Positions 26,677 to 35,422 are shown, counted from the first letter of the stretch. The stretch: DNA of 64,000 nucleotides from CAVQYV01 sp963718295 [NCBI: uncultured Methylomirabilota bacterium] (GCA_963718295.1 CAVQYV010000004.1:434001-498000); one strand, 5' to 3'. The notes: generated by a model from the sequence alone, not told the origin. Translations and numbers: made by a program.

Positions 26677-28145
26677 CGCAGGGTGCTGAGTTGAATGGCG
26701 GTGCCGAGGAAGTCCTCCTGCAGGGAATTGCCTTGCTCTCGGAAGGGGAAAAAGACCAGCTCCCCTGGAGAAAGGGAAATGTCAGCCCCTGCGACTGCCT
26801 CCACCCTTCTGGGACTTGCCTTGGGTGCGATGGAGACCAGAGTGATCTGGGCAAAGGCTGCCGCTTCCTCCCGATCCAGCACTGCGCCCGGATGAAGCGG
26901 CTCCCCGCTTGGCTCTCGTGTGTGCACTGGAGGCTGCATGCGGGTAAAGGATGTAGCGAGGCGATTGGCCACGGCCAGATCCCGAAGCTTGAAGGCGGGA
27001 ATGAAAAAGCGGAGCGGGATGTTCCGATCCGCCTCCTGGGGCAGGCGGGCCATGGGGGCAATCTGATTCAGATCATACTTGCTTCTGATTTGTCTCTCCT
27101 CAAAGAAGACTTGGCCCAAAAAGACCCAAATAGGCAGGTAATGGTCCTTCTTCTCATCCGTCTTCACAGGAGCCATCGCGACCCGATAGCGGAGATCCGC
27201 GAATTCATCCCCCTGGATGTGCCAGACCCGATGGCACGCGGGGCAGGAAAAGATGCGGTAGTCCGGCTCCACGGGAAGTCCGGAGGCGCAGTTGGGGCAG
27301 CTCAGGGGGCGGAAGCGAAGAGTCTGAGCGGAGAAATCAGCCTCCTTCCGGGGTCCCGGGAAGAAAGGCGAAGGGGTCTCCTGCAGGAGAGTGCGGCCCA
27401 CGGCATCGAAGAGAAGCGAACCAACGCGCTCATCCGGCTCCAGCTCGACCTCCCATATGGGAAAGAAGATCAGAGAGAGGGTCCTATTGATGATGCCCCT
27501 CCGGGTTACCTTATCCGGGGTGAAGTCCTTTCCAACCTTATCCCAGGCTTCCTTTGGGGCCATGGCCACCGGGATGATTCTGCCGATCCGACCGATCTCT
27601 TTGGGATCGAAGAGCCGGAGGGTCAGGACCTGGGGCCGAACACTCAGAGAGCGCAGGGTGAGGGCAGGAAGATCTGCAGCCAGAAAGCTCCGGTCGAGGT
27701 GGGAAGCAGCAAGCGAATATTCCTTCTCCTTAAGAGGTGGAAGAGGCGAAGCGTCCCAGGGGTCCAATCCCTCCGACTGGGACGGGCCGAACAGCAAAGA
27801 GGCATTGGTTTCCGGACAGCGCTCCAGCAAGGGGGAGGAGACGGTTTTCTCTCTCCAGGTCCAGCAGAAGTCCAGGCCGCTCAGCCGATAGTAAGGCACA
27901 AAGGCCATATGGATCTTCCGAATTCGATCCTTTCTGCCCCGGGAGGCGAGGAAGCGGAGGGTGGCCCCCCGTACCTCCTCCTCTTTCATGATGGGGGCAA
28001 GGAAATAGCTCAAGGTTCGCGCGTATCCGGTAACCAGCAGGGCGCTGCCGCAAAATCGGCACCGGATGGCGTTGGAGCCCTCAGCAAAATCGAGTTCTCC
28101 TCCACATTGAGGGCAGTGAGTCGATATTTTGGGGGGCTGGTACAG
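26673..28145 (-). CDS. Protein with two zinc ribbons, function unknown; probable CTG start
   Basis: I do not recognise the family. The 490-residue reading has an N-terminal zinc ribbon (Cys11, Cys14, Cys29, Cys32) and a second one in the middle (Cys283, Cys286, Cys301, Cys304), separated by a region rich in beta-strand patterns. The first ribbon is lost if only ATG/GTG/TTG starts are considered, because the first of those is TTG at 28013. Upstream of it the frame stays open to a TAG, and CTG at 28145 has AGGAGG exactly six bases before it. A promoter lies about 50 bases further up. No signal peptide or membrane segment is evident. It heads the operon with the rhodanese-like and MauE-like genes. 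Confidence 0.65.
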   Translation of the reverse strand: MYQPPKISTHCPQCGGELDFAEGSNAIRCRFCGSALLVTGYARTLSYFLAPIMKEEEVRGATLRFLASRGRKDRIRKIHMAFVPYYRLSGLDFCWTWREKTVSSPLLERCPETNASLLFGPSQSEGLDPWDASPLPPLKEKEYSLAASHLDRSFLAADLPALTLRSLSVRPQVLTLRLFDPKEIGRIGRIIPVAMAPKEAWDKVGKDFTPDKVTRRGIINRTLSLIFFPIWEVELEPDERVGSLLFDAVGRTLLQETPSPFFPGPRKEADFSAQTLRFRPLSCPNCASGLPVEPDYRIFSCPACHRVWHIQGDEFADLRYRVAMAPVKTDEKKDHYLPIWVFLGQVFFEERQIRSKYDLNQIAPMARLPQEADRNIPLRFFIPAFKLRDLAVANRLATSFTRMQPPVHTREPSGEPLHPGAVLDREEAAAFAQITLVSIAPKASPRRVEAVAGADISLSPGELVFFPFREQGNSLQEDFLGTAIQLSTLR

Positions 28146-28192
28146 GGCTCTCCTCCTCGGACTGGTCCGCTAAGGGTTGAAGTGACAGAGAG

Positions 28193-28221
28193 TGAATACC
28201 GGAAGCTGGGTCAATTGTCAA
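28193..28221 (-). promoter_or_regulatory. Promoter of the zinc-ribbon/rhodanese/MauE operon
   Basis: Minus strand: consensus TTGACA (28221-28216), 17-base spacer, TATTCA (28198-28193). The -35 is perfect and the -10 moderate. Transcription would begin near 28186, leaving a 40-base leader that includes the AGGAGG before the CTG at 28145. Confidence 0.5.
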
Positions 28222-28341
28222 GTCTGGCCTGACTGAAGATCCATGGGCAATGCTAATCTTTATCATCCAGCCTCATTCCCGGGAGACAATAGGGCTCAGG
28301 AGACAGATGATGCTCCTGCGGCCCCCAGAGACCCTTGACGG

Positions 28342-28395
28342 CCCATTTTTCCCTGTCCCATTTTTCCCTTGACTACAACCGTTGTTTCATATATG
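28342..28395 (+). promoter_or_regulatory. Promoter with tandem repeat and palindrome upstream of the Nramp-like gene
   Basis: Two direct copies of CCCATTTTTCCCT (28342-28354 and 28357-28369) run into a -35 TTGACT (28369-28374). The spacer contains the palindrome ACAAC-C-GTTGT (28375-28385), and TATATG follows at 28390-28395 (15-base spacer). A palindrome lying between -35 and -10 is a typical operator position. The leader to the ATG is about 240 bases. Confidence 0.4.
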
Positions 28396-28642
28396 GCTCC
28401 CCCGAGAGCGTGTCACATTTCGCCGGGATTAGGATTTCCCTCAGGCAGAAGTGCCAATATCGATGACCAGCAGGAAGGTTGATTTTTCATGATCGTCCTT
28501 CAGAGACAGCAGATCGATGGGATCCCTTCAGTCCGATCCCCGTAATCCGAGAGAGGGTTGCGGGGATCTCTTTTGCGGGGCTGTGCGCCGCATTCGCAGC
28601 CCAATTCTTGACCCGCGAATTCAATGGAAAGGGGGGGCAGAG

Positions 28643-30124
28643 ATGGCAGAGCAAACCCAATCGAGCGCGGCGAATCATTTGATCGGGGGCGAGGTTCAGA
28701 TGGGGAAGATGGATCCCCTGAAGTTGGCGGTGATGCCGACCTTTGTGGGCATTTTTGCCTACATAGGGCCGGGGATCCTTTGGGCAGCCCTGGCTCAGGG
28801 GAGTGGAGAGCTGATCTGGTGGCCTTACCTGACTGCCAAATATGGGGCGGCCTTCCTGGGCCTCCTGATCCCCGCCTCCTTGCTGCAGTATTGGATCAAC
28901 CTGGAGATCATGCGCTACGTCATTCTCACCGGAGAGACCCCGATGACCGGATTCACCCGGATCGGAAGATGGTATGCCATTATCATCTTCATGGGGGTCT
29001 TCGTGGAGAATATCTGGTTCGGTGCCTACGCCAGTGCAGGGGGGACCGCTTTAGGCTCCCTCACTCACTTTCCTGCAGGGTGGAGCCCAGGTGGCAGGGC
29101 CCTCTTCTGGGGTTATCTCACCATCGGCATCTACCTCCTTGCCCTCACCTTTGGACGGGTGGTCTACCAAATAGTGGAAAAGTTCTCCATGCTGATTGTC
29201 ATAGTCACCATCGGAGGAGTCCTGGCCGCCTTGTTCCAACCAAAGGTATATTCCACTGCCTCCCAATTCCTTCCCGCCCTGGTGCCCCACTGGTCCTGGC
29301 CCAGCAACTGGGATCCCAAGGACCTGGGGATCTTGGTCACCAGCATCGCCTATGCCGGCGCCGGCGGATTTGGGCAGCTCTTCATAGGCTACTGGATGCG
29401 GGATAAGGGGGCTGGAATGGGCGGGCTCATCGGCAGAGTGACCAGCCCCATCACCGGGGAAGTGGAGTCCATCCCTGCCACGGGCATGGCCTTTGTAGAT
29501 ACCGAGGACAATAAAAGAAACTACAAAGGCTGGGTACGCTATATAGCCAGCGAGAATTTCATTGGCGTTTTCCTGAACACCCTGACGACTGCGATCATGT
29601 GTTGGTTGGCCTGGGCCCTCCTGTTGCCGGAGCATAAAGTTCCCAAGGGCTGGGAGATTGCGGTGGTGCAATCGGCCTTCTTCGAAGTAGCCTGGGGTCG
29701 GGTCGGAAGGGCCCTGTTCTTGGTGGTAGCTGCTGCCTTCCTCTGCGATGCTTGGCTGCAGCTCACGGATGGTTTCTCCCGCGTATGGGCCGACTTCGTT
29801 TACTCCAATATCAAGCCCGCCCGGAAATATCACTTTCGGACTTGGTACTACATTTTTGTGGCCATGTTTTCGGTGTCAACCATCTTCACCATGGCCCTGG
29901 CCCAGCCCGGAAAGCTGATCGTCATTCGCGGAGTCTGCTCCTTCCTCGCTATGTCGATCTTCGCCCCGGGGCTGATCTATCTGAACTATTACCTGGTGCC
30001 CAAGGCCTTCCCCAAGTGGGTTCAGCCCCACCCTATTAACAAAGTCATCATGTACATCTGCTGCGGCTCCTATATCTGTATGAGCATCGCCTATCTCTAC
30101 CTGGTGATAGGAGGAAAGATGTAG
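28643..30124 (+). CDS. Nramp-like membrane transporter lacking the canonical metal motif
   Basis: A 493-residue polytopic protein with about 11-12 membrane helices. The first helix reads IGPGILWAALAQGSGELIWWPYL, resembling Nramp TM1, where metal transporters have DPGN; here the Asp and Asn are absent (GPGI), so classic Mn/Fe transport is doubtful. A long helical region and the GGFGQLFIGYWMRDKG loop also fit Nramp relatives. ATG 28643 follows GGGGGGG. It stands between the divergent region and a branched-chain amino-acid type ABC operon. The substrate cannot be named. Confidence 0.6.
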   Translation: MAEQTQSSAANHLIGGEVQMGKMDPLKLAVMPTFVGIFAYIGPGILWAALAQGSGELIWWPYLTAKYGAAFLGLLIPASLLQYWINLEIMRYVILTGETPMTGFTRIGRWYAIIIFMGVFVENIWFGAYASAGGTALGSLTHFPAGWSPGGRALFWGYLTIGIYLLALTFGRVVYQIVEKFSMLIVIVTIGGVLAALFQPKVYSTASQFLPALVPHWSWPSNWDPKDLGILVTSIAYAGAGGFGQLFIGYWMRDKGAGMGGLIGRVTSPITGEVESIPATGMAFVDTEDNKRNYKGWVRYIASENFIGVFLNTLTTAIMCWLAWALLLPEHKVPKGWEIAVVQSAFFEVAWGRVGRALFLVVAAAFLCDAWLQLTDGFSRVWADFVYSNIKPARKYHFRTWYYIFVAMFSVSTIFTMALAQPGKLIVIRGVCSFLAMSIFAPGLIYLNYYLVPKAFPKWVQPHPINKVIMYICCGSYICMSIAYLYLVIGGKM

Positions 30125-30178
30125 CCCTTCGCCTGCCAGCAGAGGAGAGCATTCGATCCGACGCGGGCCACTTTCTTC

Positions 30179-30205
30179 TTGACAGATGTGCAGCAAGCCT
30201 ATTAT
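30179..30205 (+). promoter_or_regulatory. Candidate promoter of the liv-type operon
   Basis: Consensus TTGACA (30179-30184) and TATTAT (30200-30205), separated by 15 bases, which is short. It lies 73 bases before the substrate-binding protein start. Confidence 0.35.
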
Positions 30206-30277
30206 GTAATTGTGCCCAGGGAGGAGTTCTTCAGGATAGTCACTTGGGGATCGAGCAGGATTAAAGGAGGGGTGCCC

Positions 30278-31543
30278 ATGAGAAGAGAGAGCTTTCTTAT
30301 ATGCCTTTTGATCGTAGGGTTGGGAGTATGGGGGGGAATGAACCCTGCCTATGGGGCTGATCCGATTGGCATCGGGGCACTTTTCCCCTTTAGCGGCAAT
30401 CTGGCCAAATTGGGCAACGAGACCTTCCATGGCGCCGATATCGCGAAAGAGTGGATCAACACTCATGGTGGCCTCTTGGGCAGGCAAGTGGAATGGGTCA
30501 AAGGGGACGCCGTGGATGCCAAGGCCGCAGCGAGTGAAGCCGAACGGTTGATCACCGTGGGGAAGGTGAAGGTGATCTTCGGCACCTATTCCAGTTCCCT
30601 TTCGAACGCTGCCAGTGAGGTAGCTGAGCGGCATGGGGTGATCTACTGGGAGCAGGGGGCGATCGCCGACAACATCACCGCCCGGGGTTTCAAATATATC
30701 TTCCGAACCTGTCCCCGGGCCTCCAGCTTTGGGGTGAGCGCGTTGGAGTTCGCCACCCAGGAGTTGGCCCCTAAATTGGGCTTGAAGCCCAAAGAGATGA
30801 AGATCGCGATCGTGTATGAAGATACCCTCTATGGTACCAGCGTAGGGACTGCCGCCGAGCAGAAGGCAAAGGAGATGGGCTTGAATGTCGTCTCCCAGGA
30901 GCCCTACAGTGCCAAGTCGGTGGATCTTTCCTCACTCATCATGAAGGTCCAGGCCAAGAAGCCGGATATCGTCATCGCCACCTCCTATATGAACGATGCG
31001 ATCCTCTTCTGGCGTCAGGCGAGGGAACTCAATTTCAATGTGAAGGCCATGGTCGGGACGGGTGCAGGCCATGGGATGATGGACTTCACCGAGACCTTTC
31101 GAAAACAGTCGGACGGGGTATTCAATGTGGATTTTCCTGTGATCAAGGACCCCAAGGCCTTGGATTCGAAGCTCAAGCCCAGCCTGAACGAATTTCGAGA
31201 GGCCTTTCGGGCGAAGCACGGGCGAGATCCGGCAGTCCATGCCACGGCCGGCTTCGTGGGAGCAATGGTCCTGTTCCAACAGGTCATTCCCAAGGCGGGA
31301 TCGATCAATCCAGAGGAGATCCGAAAGGCGGCCCTTTCGCTCAACATGGCGGCAGGAAGTACCTGGCAGGGCTGGGGGGTCAAGTTCGCCGGACCTGGAC
31401 ATCCGGCTGCGGGCCAAAACCTGCAGGGTTTTCCCATGGTCATGCAATGGCAAGGGGGACAGCTCTTCATCGTGAGCCCCAAGAAGTTCAAGGAGAGGGA
31501 TATGATCCTGGTGCCGCTTCCCACCTGGGATAGTCGGAAGTAA
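30278..31543 (+). CDS. Branched-chain amino-acid type ABC transporter, periplasmic binding protein
   Basis: A 421-residue type I periplasmic binding protein of the LivJ/amide-urea family. A signal peptide (hydrophobic core LICLLIVGLGVWGG, cleavage after AYG) precedes PIGIGALFPFSGNLAKLG, the usual start of the mature domain; VIFGTYSSSLSNAASEVAE and MKIAIVYEDTLYGTSVG are typical ligand-pocket and interdomain segments. ATG 30278 has AAAGGAGGGG upstream. It is the first gene of the transporter operon and is followed by a strong hairpin before livH. The ligand may be an amino acid, amide or other small acid. Confidence 0.9.
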   Translation: MRRESFLICLLIVGLGVWGGMNPAYGADPIGIGALFPFSGNLAKLGNETFHGADIAKEWINTHGGLLGRQVEWVKGDAVDAKAAASEAERLITVGKVKVIFGTYSSSLSNAASEVAERHGVIYWEQGAIADNITARGFKYIFRTCPRASSFGVSALEFATQELAPKLGLKPKEMKIAIVYEDTLYGTSVGTAAEQKAKEMGLNVVSQEPYSAKSVDLSSLIMKVQAKKPDIVIATSYMNDAILFWRQARELNFNVKAMVGTGAGHGMMDFTETFRKQSDGVFNVDFPVIKDPKALDSKLKPSLNEFREAFRAKHGRDPAVHATAGFVGAMVLFQQVIPKAGSINPEEIRKAALSLNMAAGSTWQGWGVKFAGPGHPAAGQNLQGFPMVMQWQGGQLFIVSPKKFKERDMILVPLPTWDSRK

Positions 31544-31594
31544 GCAAAGAGCAAGCCTCAAGCGGTAGTGAAGGTATCTCTCAGAGAGTCAAGT

Positions 31595-31625
31595 GAGGGA
31601 GGAGAGGGTTCCTCCCTCCTTTTTT
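31595..31625 (+). terminator. Attenuating hairpin between the binding protein and livH
   Basis: Perfect 9-bp stem GAGGGAGGA / TCCTCCCTC (31595-31603 and 31610-31618, loop of six) followed by CTTTTTT. It looks like an intrinsic terminator that lets only part of the transcription pass, giving more binding protein than permease. Confidence 0.7.
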
Positions 31626-31637
31626 GAAATCACGTCC

Positions 31638-32519
31638 ATGACCATCTTGATCAGTCAGCTCATCCTGAATGGCATCCTTCTGGGGGGGATCTATTCCCTC
31701 ATCAGCATCGGGTTGACCCTCATCTTTGGCGTAACCCGCATCGTGAATTTCGCCCACGGTGAATTCCTGATGCTGGCCATGTATCTCACCTTCTGGCTGA
31801 ACAGCCTCCAGGGCGTCGATCCTTATCTCTCCCTTGTCCTGGTCGCCCCGCTCCTGTTTTTAGCAGGCCTGATTGCCCATCGGCTGGTGATTCAACCCAT
31901 CCTAAGTGCCCCTTCCTATATGCAGATTTTCGCCACGGTGGGCCTTTCGGTGATCCTGCAGAATCTCGCCCTCTTCTTCTGGAAAGCGGACTTTCGCACG
32001 GTAGAATCATTCTGCGGGAGCAGCGGGGTCAGGGTGGGGACCTTGATGTGCGGTGCCCCCAAGCTCATCGCCTTCGCTGCCTCGATCCTCATCACTTTTG
32101 GATTGCACGTATTCCTCAAGGGCACCTATTTGGGGAAGGCCATCCGGGCGGTGGTACAGGATCGGGAGGCCGCCCAGCTGATGGGGATCGACATTCACCG
32201 CATCTATCTCTTGACCTTTGGAATTGGTACCTTCTGCGTCGGCGTGGCAGGGACTTTGATGTCGCCCATTTATGCCATCTTTCCCACCGTGGGTGTCTAT
32301 TTTGTGCTCACTGCTTTTGTAGTCGTGGTGCTGGGAGGATTGGGGAGCCTTCCCGGCGCCTTTTTGGGGGGATTGATCATCGGGGTGATTGACTCCCTGG
32401 CGGGGTTCTTCGTCTCCCCCCAGCTGAAGGAAGGAATCTATTTCGTCATCTTCTTGACGGTCCTGGTCCTTCGTCCTTCGGGGCTCTTCGGGCAGATTGG
32501 AGCGGAGGATTTGGGATGA
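31638..32519 (+). CDS. livH: Branched-chain amino-acid type ABC transporter permease (LivH)
   Basis: A 293-residue permease with about eight membrane helices and the LivH signature LLGGIYSLISIGLTLIFGVTRIVNFAHGEF near the N-terminus (residues about 13-42), plus FVVVVLGGLGSLPGAFLGG in the C-terminal half. ATG 31638 is preferred: the in-frame GTG at 31593 lies inside the attenuator hairpin and would add a polar extension. There is no clear Shine-Dalgarno at 31638, which is a minor doubt. It pairs with the LivM part of the next gene. Confidence 0.88.
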   Translation: MTILISQLILNGILLGGIYSLISIGLTLIFGVTRIVNFAHGEFLMLAMYLTFWLNSLQGVDPYLSLVLVAPLLFLAGLIAHRLVIQPILSAPSYMQIFATVGLSVILQNLALFFWKADFRTVESFCGSSGVRVGTLMCGAPKLIAFAASILITFGLHVFLKGTYLGKAIRAVVQDREAAQLMGIDIHRIYLLTFGIGTFCVGVAGTLMSPIYAIFPTVGVYFVLTAFVVVVLGGLGSLPGAFLGGLIIGVIDSLAGFFVSPQLKEGIYFVIFLTVLVLRPSGLFGQIGAEDLG

Positions 32520-32539
32520 TCCGCCATGGGTTTTGATCC

Positions 32540-34348
32540 ATGAATTGGAAGAGGATCTTCTACCCGGATCTATATCTTGTCCTTGTCCTCACGGGAGTGG
32601 CGGTTGCCGCCGCCCTCCTGGTGCAGAACGAATTCTTCACCAACCTGGTGATTTGGACATTCTTCTACGCCACCGTCGGGCTTTCCTGGAATCTGATTGG
32701 CGGATTTGCCGGACAGCTCTCCCTGGGACACGCGGCCTTCTATGGGCTGGGATCTTACACCTCTACCCTGCTGTTCATACACTATCAGGTCAGCCCCTGG
32801 ATCGGCATGGCAGCGGGAGGAGGGGTAGCGATCATCTTCGCCCTGATCATCGGATTTCCCTGTTTTCGCCTCCGTGGGCCCTTCTTCACTTTGTCTACCA
32901 TCGCCCTCGCTGAGGTGCTCCGGATTCTGGCCATCTATTTCAAGGAATTGACGGGTGGATCGGTGGGGATTCAGATCAATGCCCCCCCATCGCTATCCCA
33001 TTTCCTGTTCGATAGCCGTGTTCCGTATCTCTTCATTTCTCTGGGAATGCTGCTAATGATTCTATTCATCTCCCTTTTCATCGAGAGGTCTCGGCTCGGT
33101 TTTTCGCTGATCGCTTTGCGGGAGAACGCAGATGCAGCCGAGGCCGTGGGGATCAATACCGCCTGGGCTAAGATGGCGGCCCTGGTCATCAGCGCCTTCT
33201 TCACCTCTATGACTGGCGTCTTCTATGCCCAGTTCATCCACTTCATTGAGCCCTACAGCGAATTCTCCTTGGAGAATTCGATCCAGTTTGCCATGATCCC
33301 GATGGTAGGAGGCATGGGGACTTCCATCGGCCCGGTGGTGGGTTCTTTCATCCTGACGCCCTTGCAGGAGCTGAGTCGAGCCTGGCTGGGGGGCAGATTC
33401 GTGGGGCTCCATTGGGTAGCCTATGGGCTTACCCTGATCCTGGTGGTAGTCTTCATGCCCCAAGGCATCGTCGGTCTCTTCCAAAATCGAAAACTCCGGC
33501 TTCCCGAGAGGTGGCAAAGGCTCATCGCCCCTGCCCCTGCTGTGGTTGAAAGCCAGACCCCAGATTGGATCTTCATGCTCTCTCGCAAATTGCCCATTCC
33601 CGAACCAGGGGAAGAAACTATCCTGGAGTGCCGAGGTGTGACCAAGGATTTCGGGGGATTGGTGGCACTCTCTGGAGTCGATCTGCGGATTGGAAGAGGG
33701 GAGATCTTCAGCCTCATCGGCCCCAATGGGGCGGGGAAAACCACCCTCTTCAACCTCATCTCCGGAGTCTATCCTCCTAACTCGGGGAGCATTCAGTTCC
33801 GGGGAGAGGAGATTGCGGGCCTGCGGCACCCCCATCAGATGTGCCGTCGAGGTGTCGGTCGAACCTTTCAAATCGTGAAGCCCTTCGGAAAGATGACGGT
33901 CCTGGAGAACGTGATGGTGGGGGCCTTTTGTCGGGACAAGGACCCCGGATTGGCGCAAGAGGAGGCCCTCAAGATCATCGCCTTTACCGGATTGACGAAG
34001 AGGATAGAGGCCCGGGCCCATCAGCTCACGATCGCAGATAGGAAGCGCCTGGAATTTGCCCGGGCGCTGGCCACCAAACCAGATCTGCTCCTGTTGGATG
34101 AGGTGATTGCCGGCCTCAACCCGATCGAGGCCGAGCAGGTGGAGGATATGATCCGATCCATCCGGGATCAGGGCATCACCGTCTTTCTCATCGAGCACAT
34201 CATGCAATCGGTAATGAGCTTATCCGATCGGATTCTGATCCTACACCATGGGGAAAAGGTCATGGAAGGGTCCCCCCAAGAGGTTGCCTCTGATCCTCGG
34301 GTCATCCAGGCCTATCTGGGAGAAGAGTATGTCCTTGCTTCAGATTGA
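32540..34348 (+). CDS. Fused permease-ATPase of a branched-chain amino-acid type ABC transporter (LivM-LivG)
   Basis: A 602-residue fusion. Residues about 1-320 form the LivM permease (GLSWNLIGGFAGQLSLGHAAFYGLGSYT and GGMGTSIGPVVGSF). Residues about 355-602 form the LivG ATPase: Walker A GPNGAGKTT, the LTIADRKRLEFARAL signature (the LivG form of LSGGQ) and Walker B PDLLLLDEVIAGL, ending in IEHIMQ. LivM and LivG are normally separate proteins; here the linker is short and both halves look intact. The gene overlaps the next one (livF), whose start lies inside it. Confidence 0.9.
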   Translation: MNWKRIFYPDLYLVLVLTGVAVAAALLVQNEFFTNLVIWTFFYATVGLSWNLIGGFAGQLSLGHAAFYGLGSYTSTLLFIHYQVSPWIGMAAGGGVAIIFALIIGFPCFRLRGPFFTLSTIALAEVLRILAIYFKELTGGSVGIQINAPPSLSHFLFDSRVPYLFISLGMLLMILFISLFIERSRLGFSLIALRENADAAEAVGINTAWAKMAALVISAFFTSMTGVFYAQFIHFIEPYSEFSLENSIQFAMIPMVGGMGTSIGPVVGSFILTPLQELSRAWLGGRFVGLHWVAYGLTLILVVVFMPQGIVGLFQNRKLRLPERWQRLIAPAPAVVESQTPDWIFMLSRKLPIPEPGEETILECRGVTKDFGGLVALSGVDLRIGRGEIFSLIGPNGAGKTTLFNLISGVYPPNSGSIQFRGEEIAGLRHPHQMCRRGVGRTFQIVKPFGKMTVLENVMVGAFCRDKDPGLAQEEALKIIAFTGLTKRIEARAHQLTIADRKRLEFARALATKPDLLLLDEVIAGLNPIEAEQVEDMIRSIRDQGITVFLIEHIMQSVMSLSDRILILHHGEKVMEGSPQEVASDPRVIQAYLGEEYVLASD

Positions 34349-35045
34349 AGGGATCGACGTTTTCTATCGGGATGCCCAGGCGCTATGCCAGGTTTCCCTG
34401 GAGGTTGAGGAGGGGGAGATCGTCAGTCTGGTGGGGGCCAATGGGACGGGGAAGAGCACCCTGCTGCGGACTATCTCCGGACTGCTTCATCCCACCACCA
34501 AGTCGGGCAGCATCCTTTTTGCGGGCCAAATCATCCAGGGAATGCCCCCCCACCGGATCGTAGAGACGGGCCTGATCCAAGTCCCGGAGGCCAGGCGGCT
34601 ATTTCCCTTCATGACGGTTCAGGAAAACCTGGAATTGGGATCCTATAATCGAAGGGCCCGATCCCAGGCGAAAGAGGTCATGGAGAGGGTATTTCAAATC
34701 CTTCCCCTGCTGCGGGAGAGGAGGGGACAGATCGTGCGTTCCCTCAGCGGAGGAGAACAACAGATGTTGGCGATCGGGAGGGGACTCATGGCCAGACCGC
34801 TGCTCCTCATGTTGGACGAGCCCTCCCTGGGCCTGGCGCCGATGATGGTGCAGGAGTTGTTTTCCCTCATGGGCCGGATCAGAGATGAAGGTGTCACGAT
34901 CCTTCTGGTGGAGCAGAATGTGCGGCGGGCCTTGAAGATCGCCGATCGAGGCTATGTCTTGGATCGAGGACGGATCACCATGAAAGGCAGAGGTCAAGAG
35001 CTGCTGGATGATCCCCGGATCAAGGTGGCCTATCTGGGGATCTGA
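34329..35045 (+). CDS. livF: Branched-chain amino-acid type ABC transporter ATPase (LivF)
   Basis: A 238-residue ATPase with Walker A VGANGTGKST, the Q-loop, the signature LSGGEQQMLAIGRGLM and Walker B LLLMLDEPSLGLAP, of the LivF kind. The ATG at 34329 overlaps the end of the LivM-LivG gene by 20 bases, so translation is probably coupled; a much longer reading from 34248 would run inside the LivG domain. It completes a transporter with two different ATPase halves. Confidence 0.92.
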   Translation: MSLLQIEGIDVFYRDAQALCQVSLEVEEGEIVSLVGANGTGKSTLLRTISGLLHPTTKSGSILFAGQIIQGMPPHRIVETGLIQVPEARRLFPFMTVQENLELGSYNRRARSQAKEVMERVFQILPLLRERRGQIVRSLSGGEQQMLAIGRGLMARPLLLMLDEPSLGLAPMMVQELFSLMGRIRDEGVTILLVEQNVRRALKIADRGYVLDRGRITMKGRGQELLDDPRIKVAYLGI

Positions 35046-35129
35046 GGAGGGGTGGCTCGGAGCGGGGAGCAGGATGAAGGGTTGCCCTTGGAGGAGGTCG
35101 GCAAGGATGAGATGGAAAGGGGCCGAAGG

Positions 35130-35411
35130 ATGATCGGAAAAGAGCTGGCAATTATCACAGTCATGGGAAAGGACCGACCAGGCCTGGTAGCGGGAATCTC
35201 GCGGGTGCTGGCCGAACATGGGGTCAATATCGAGGACATCAGCCAGACCATCCTCCAGGACATGTTCAGCATGATCTTGATCGTGGATATCTCTGCCTGC
35301 CGAACCAGTTTTGAGAGCTTGCAGGAGGCCCTCAGCCAGGAGGGGAATGTCCTGGGGATGAAGGTTCTGATGCAGCACAAGAAGATCTTTGACTTCATGC
35401 ATCGGATCTGA
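35130..35411 (+). CDS. Stand-alone ACT domain protein (UPF0237)
   Basis: A 93-residue single ACT domain (IITVMGKDRPGLVAGISRVLAEHGVNIEDI, then MFSMILIVDIS), matching the UPF0237 family. ACT domains bind amino acids and regulate. ATG 35130 is chosen since AAAGGGG lies 8 bases upstream; an earlier start at 35052 or 35112 would add an unrelated acidic stretch. It is followed after 11 bases by a UPF0210 gene, its regular partner, and preceded by the Liv-type transporter, which suggests that the transported ligand could be what it senses. Confidence 0.85.
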   Translation: MIGKELAIITVMGKDRPGLVAGISRVLAEHGVNIEDISQTILQDMFSMILIVDISACRTSFESLQEALSQEGNVLGMKVLMQHKKIFDFMHRI

Positions 35412-35422
35412 GAGGAGAGGCG

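Larger units (their letters stand above)
28146..28642. other. Divergent intergenic region between the zinc-ribbon operon and the Nramp-like gene
   Basis: About 500 bases without a gene. It holds one promoter candidate facing left (28193-28221), one facing right (28369-28395) with a tandem repeat and a palindrome, and a small hairpin GGGCTG...CAGCCC around 28577-28600 in what would be the right-facing leader. Nothing else is recognisable. Confidence 0.5.

Noticed and set aside
26625-28232. A long open frame (535 codons, plus strand) opposite the zinc-ribbon gene
   Set aside because: The minus-strand gene has Cys quartets, a Shine-Dalgarno and an operon context; the plus frame has none of these.
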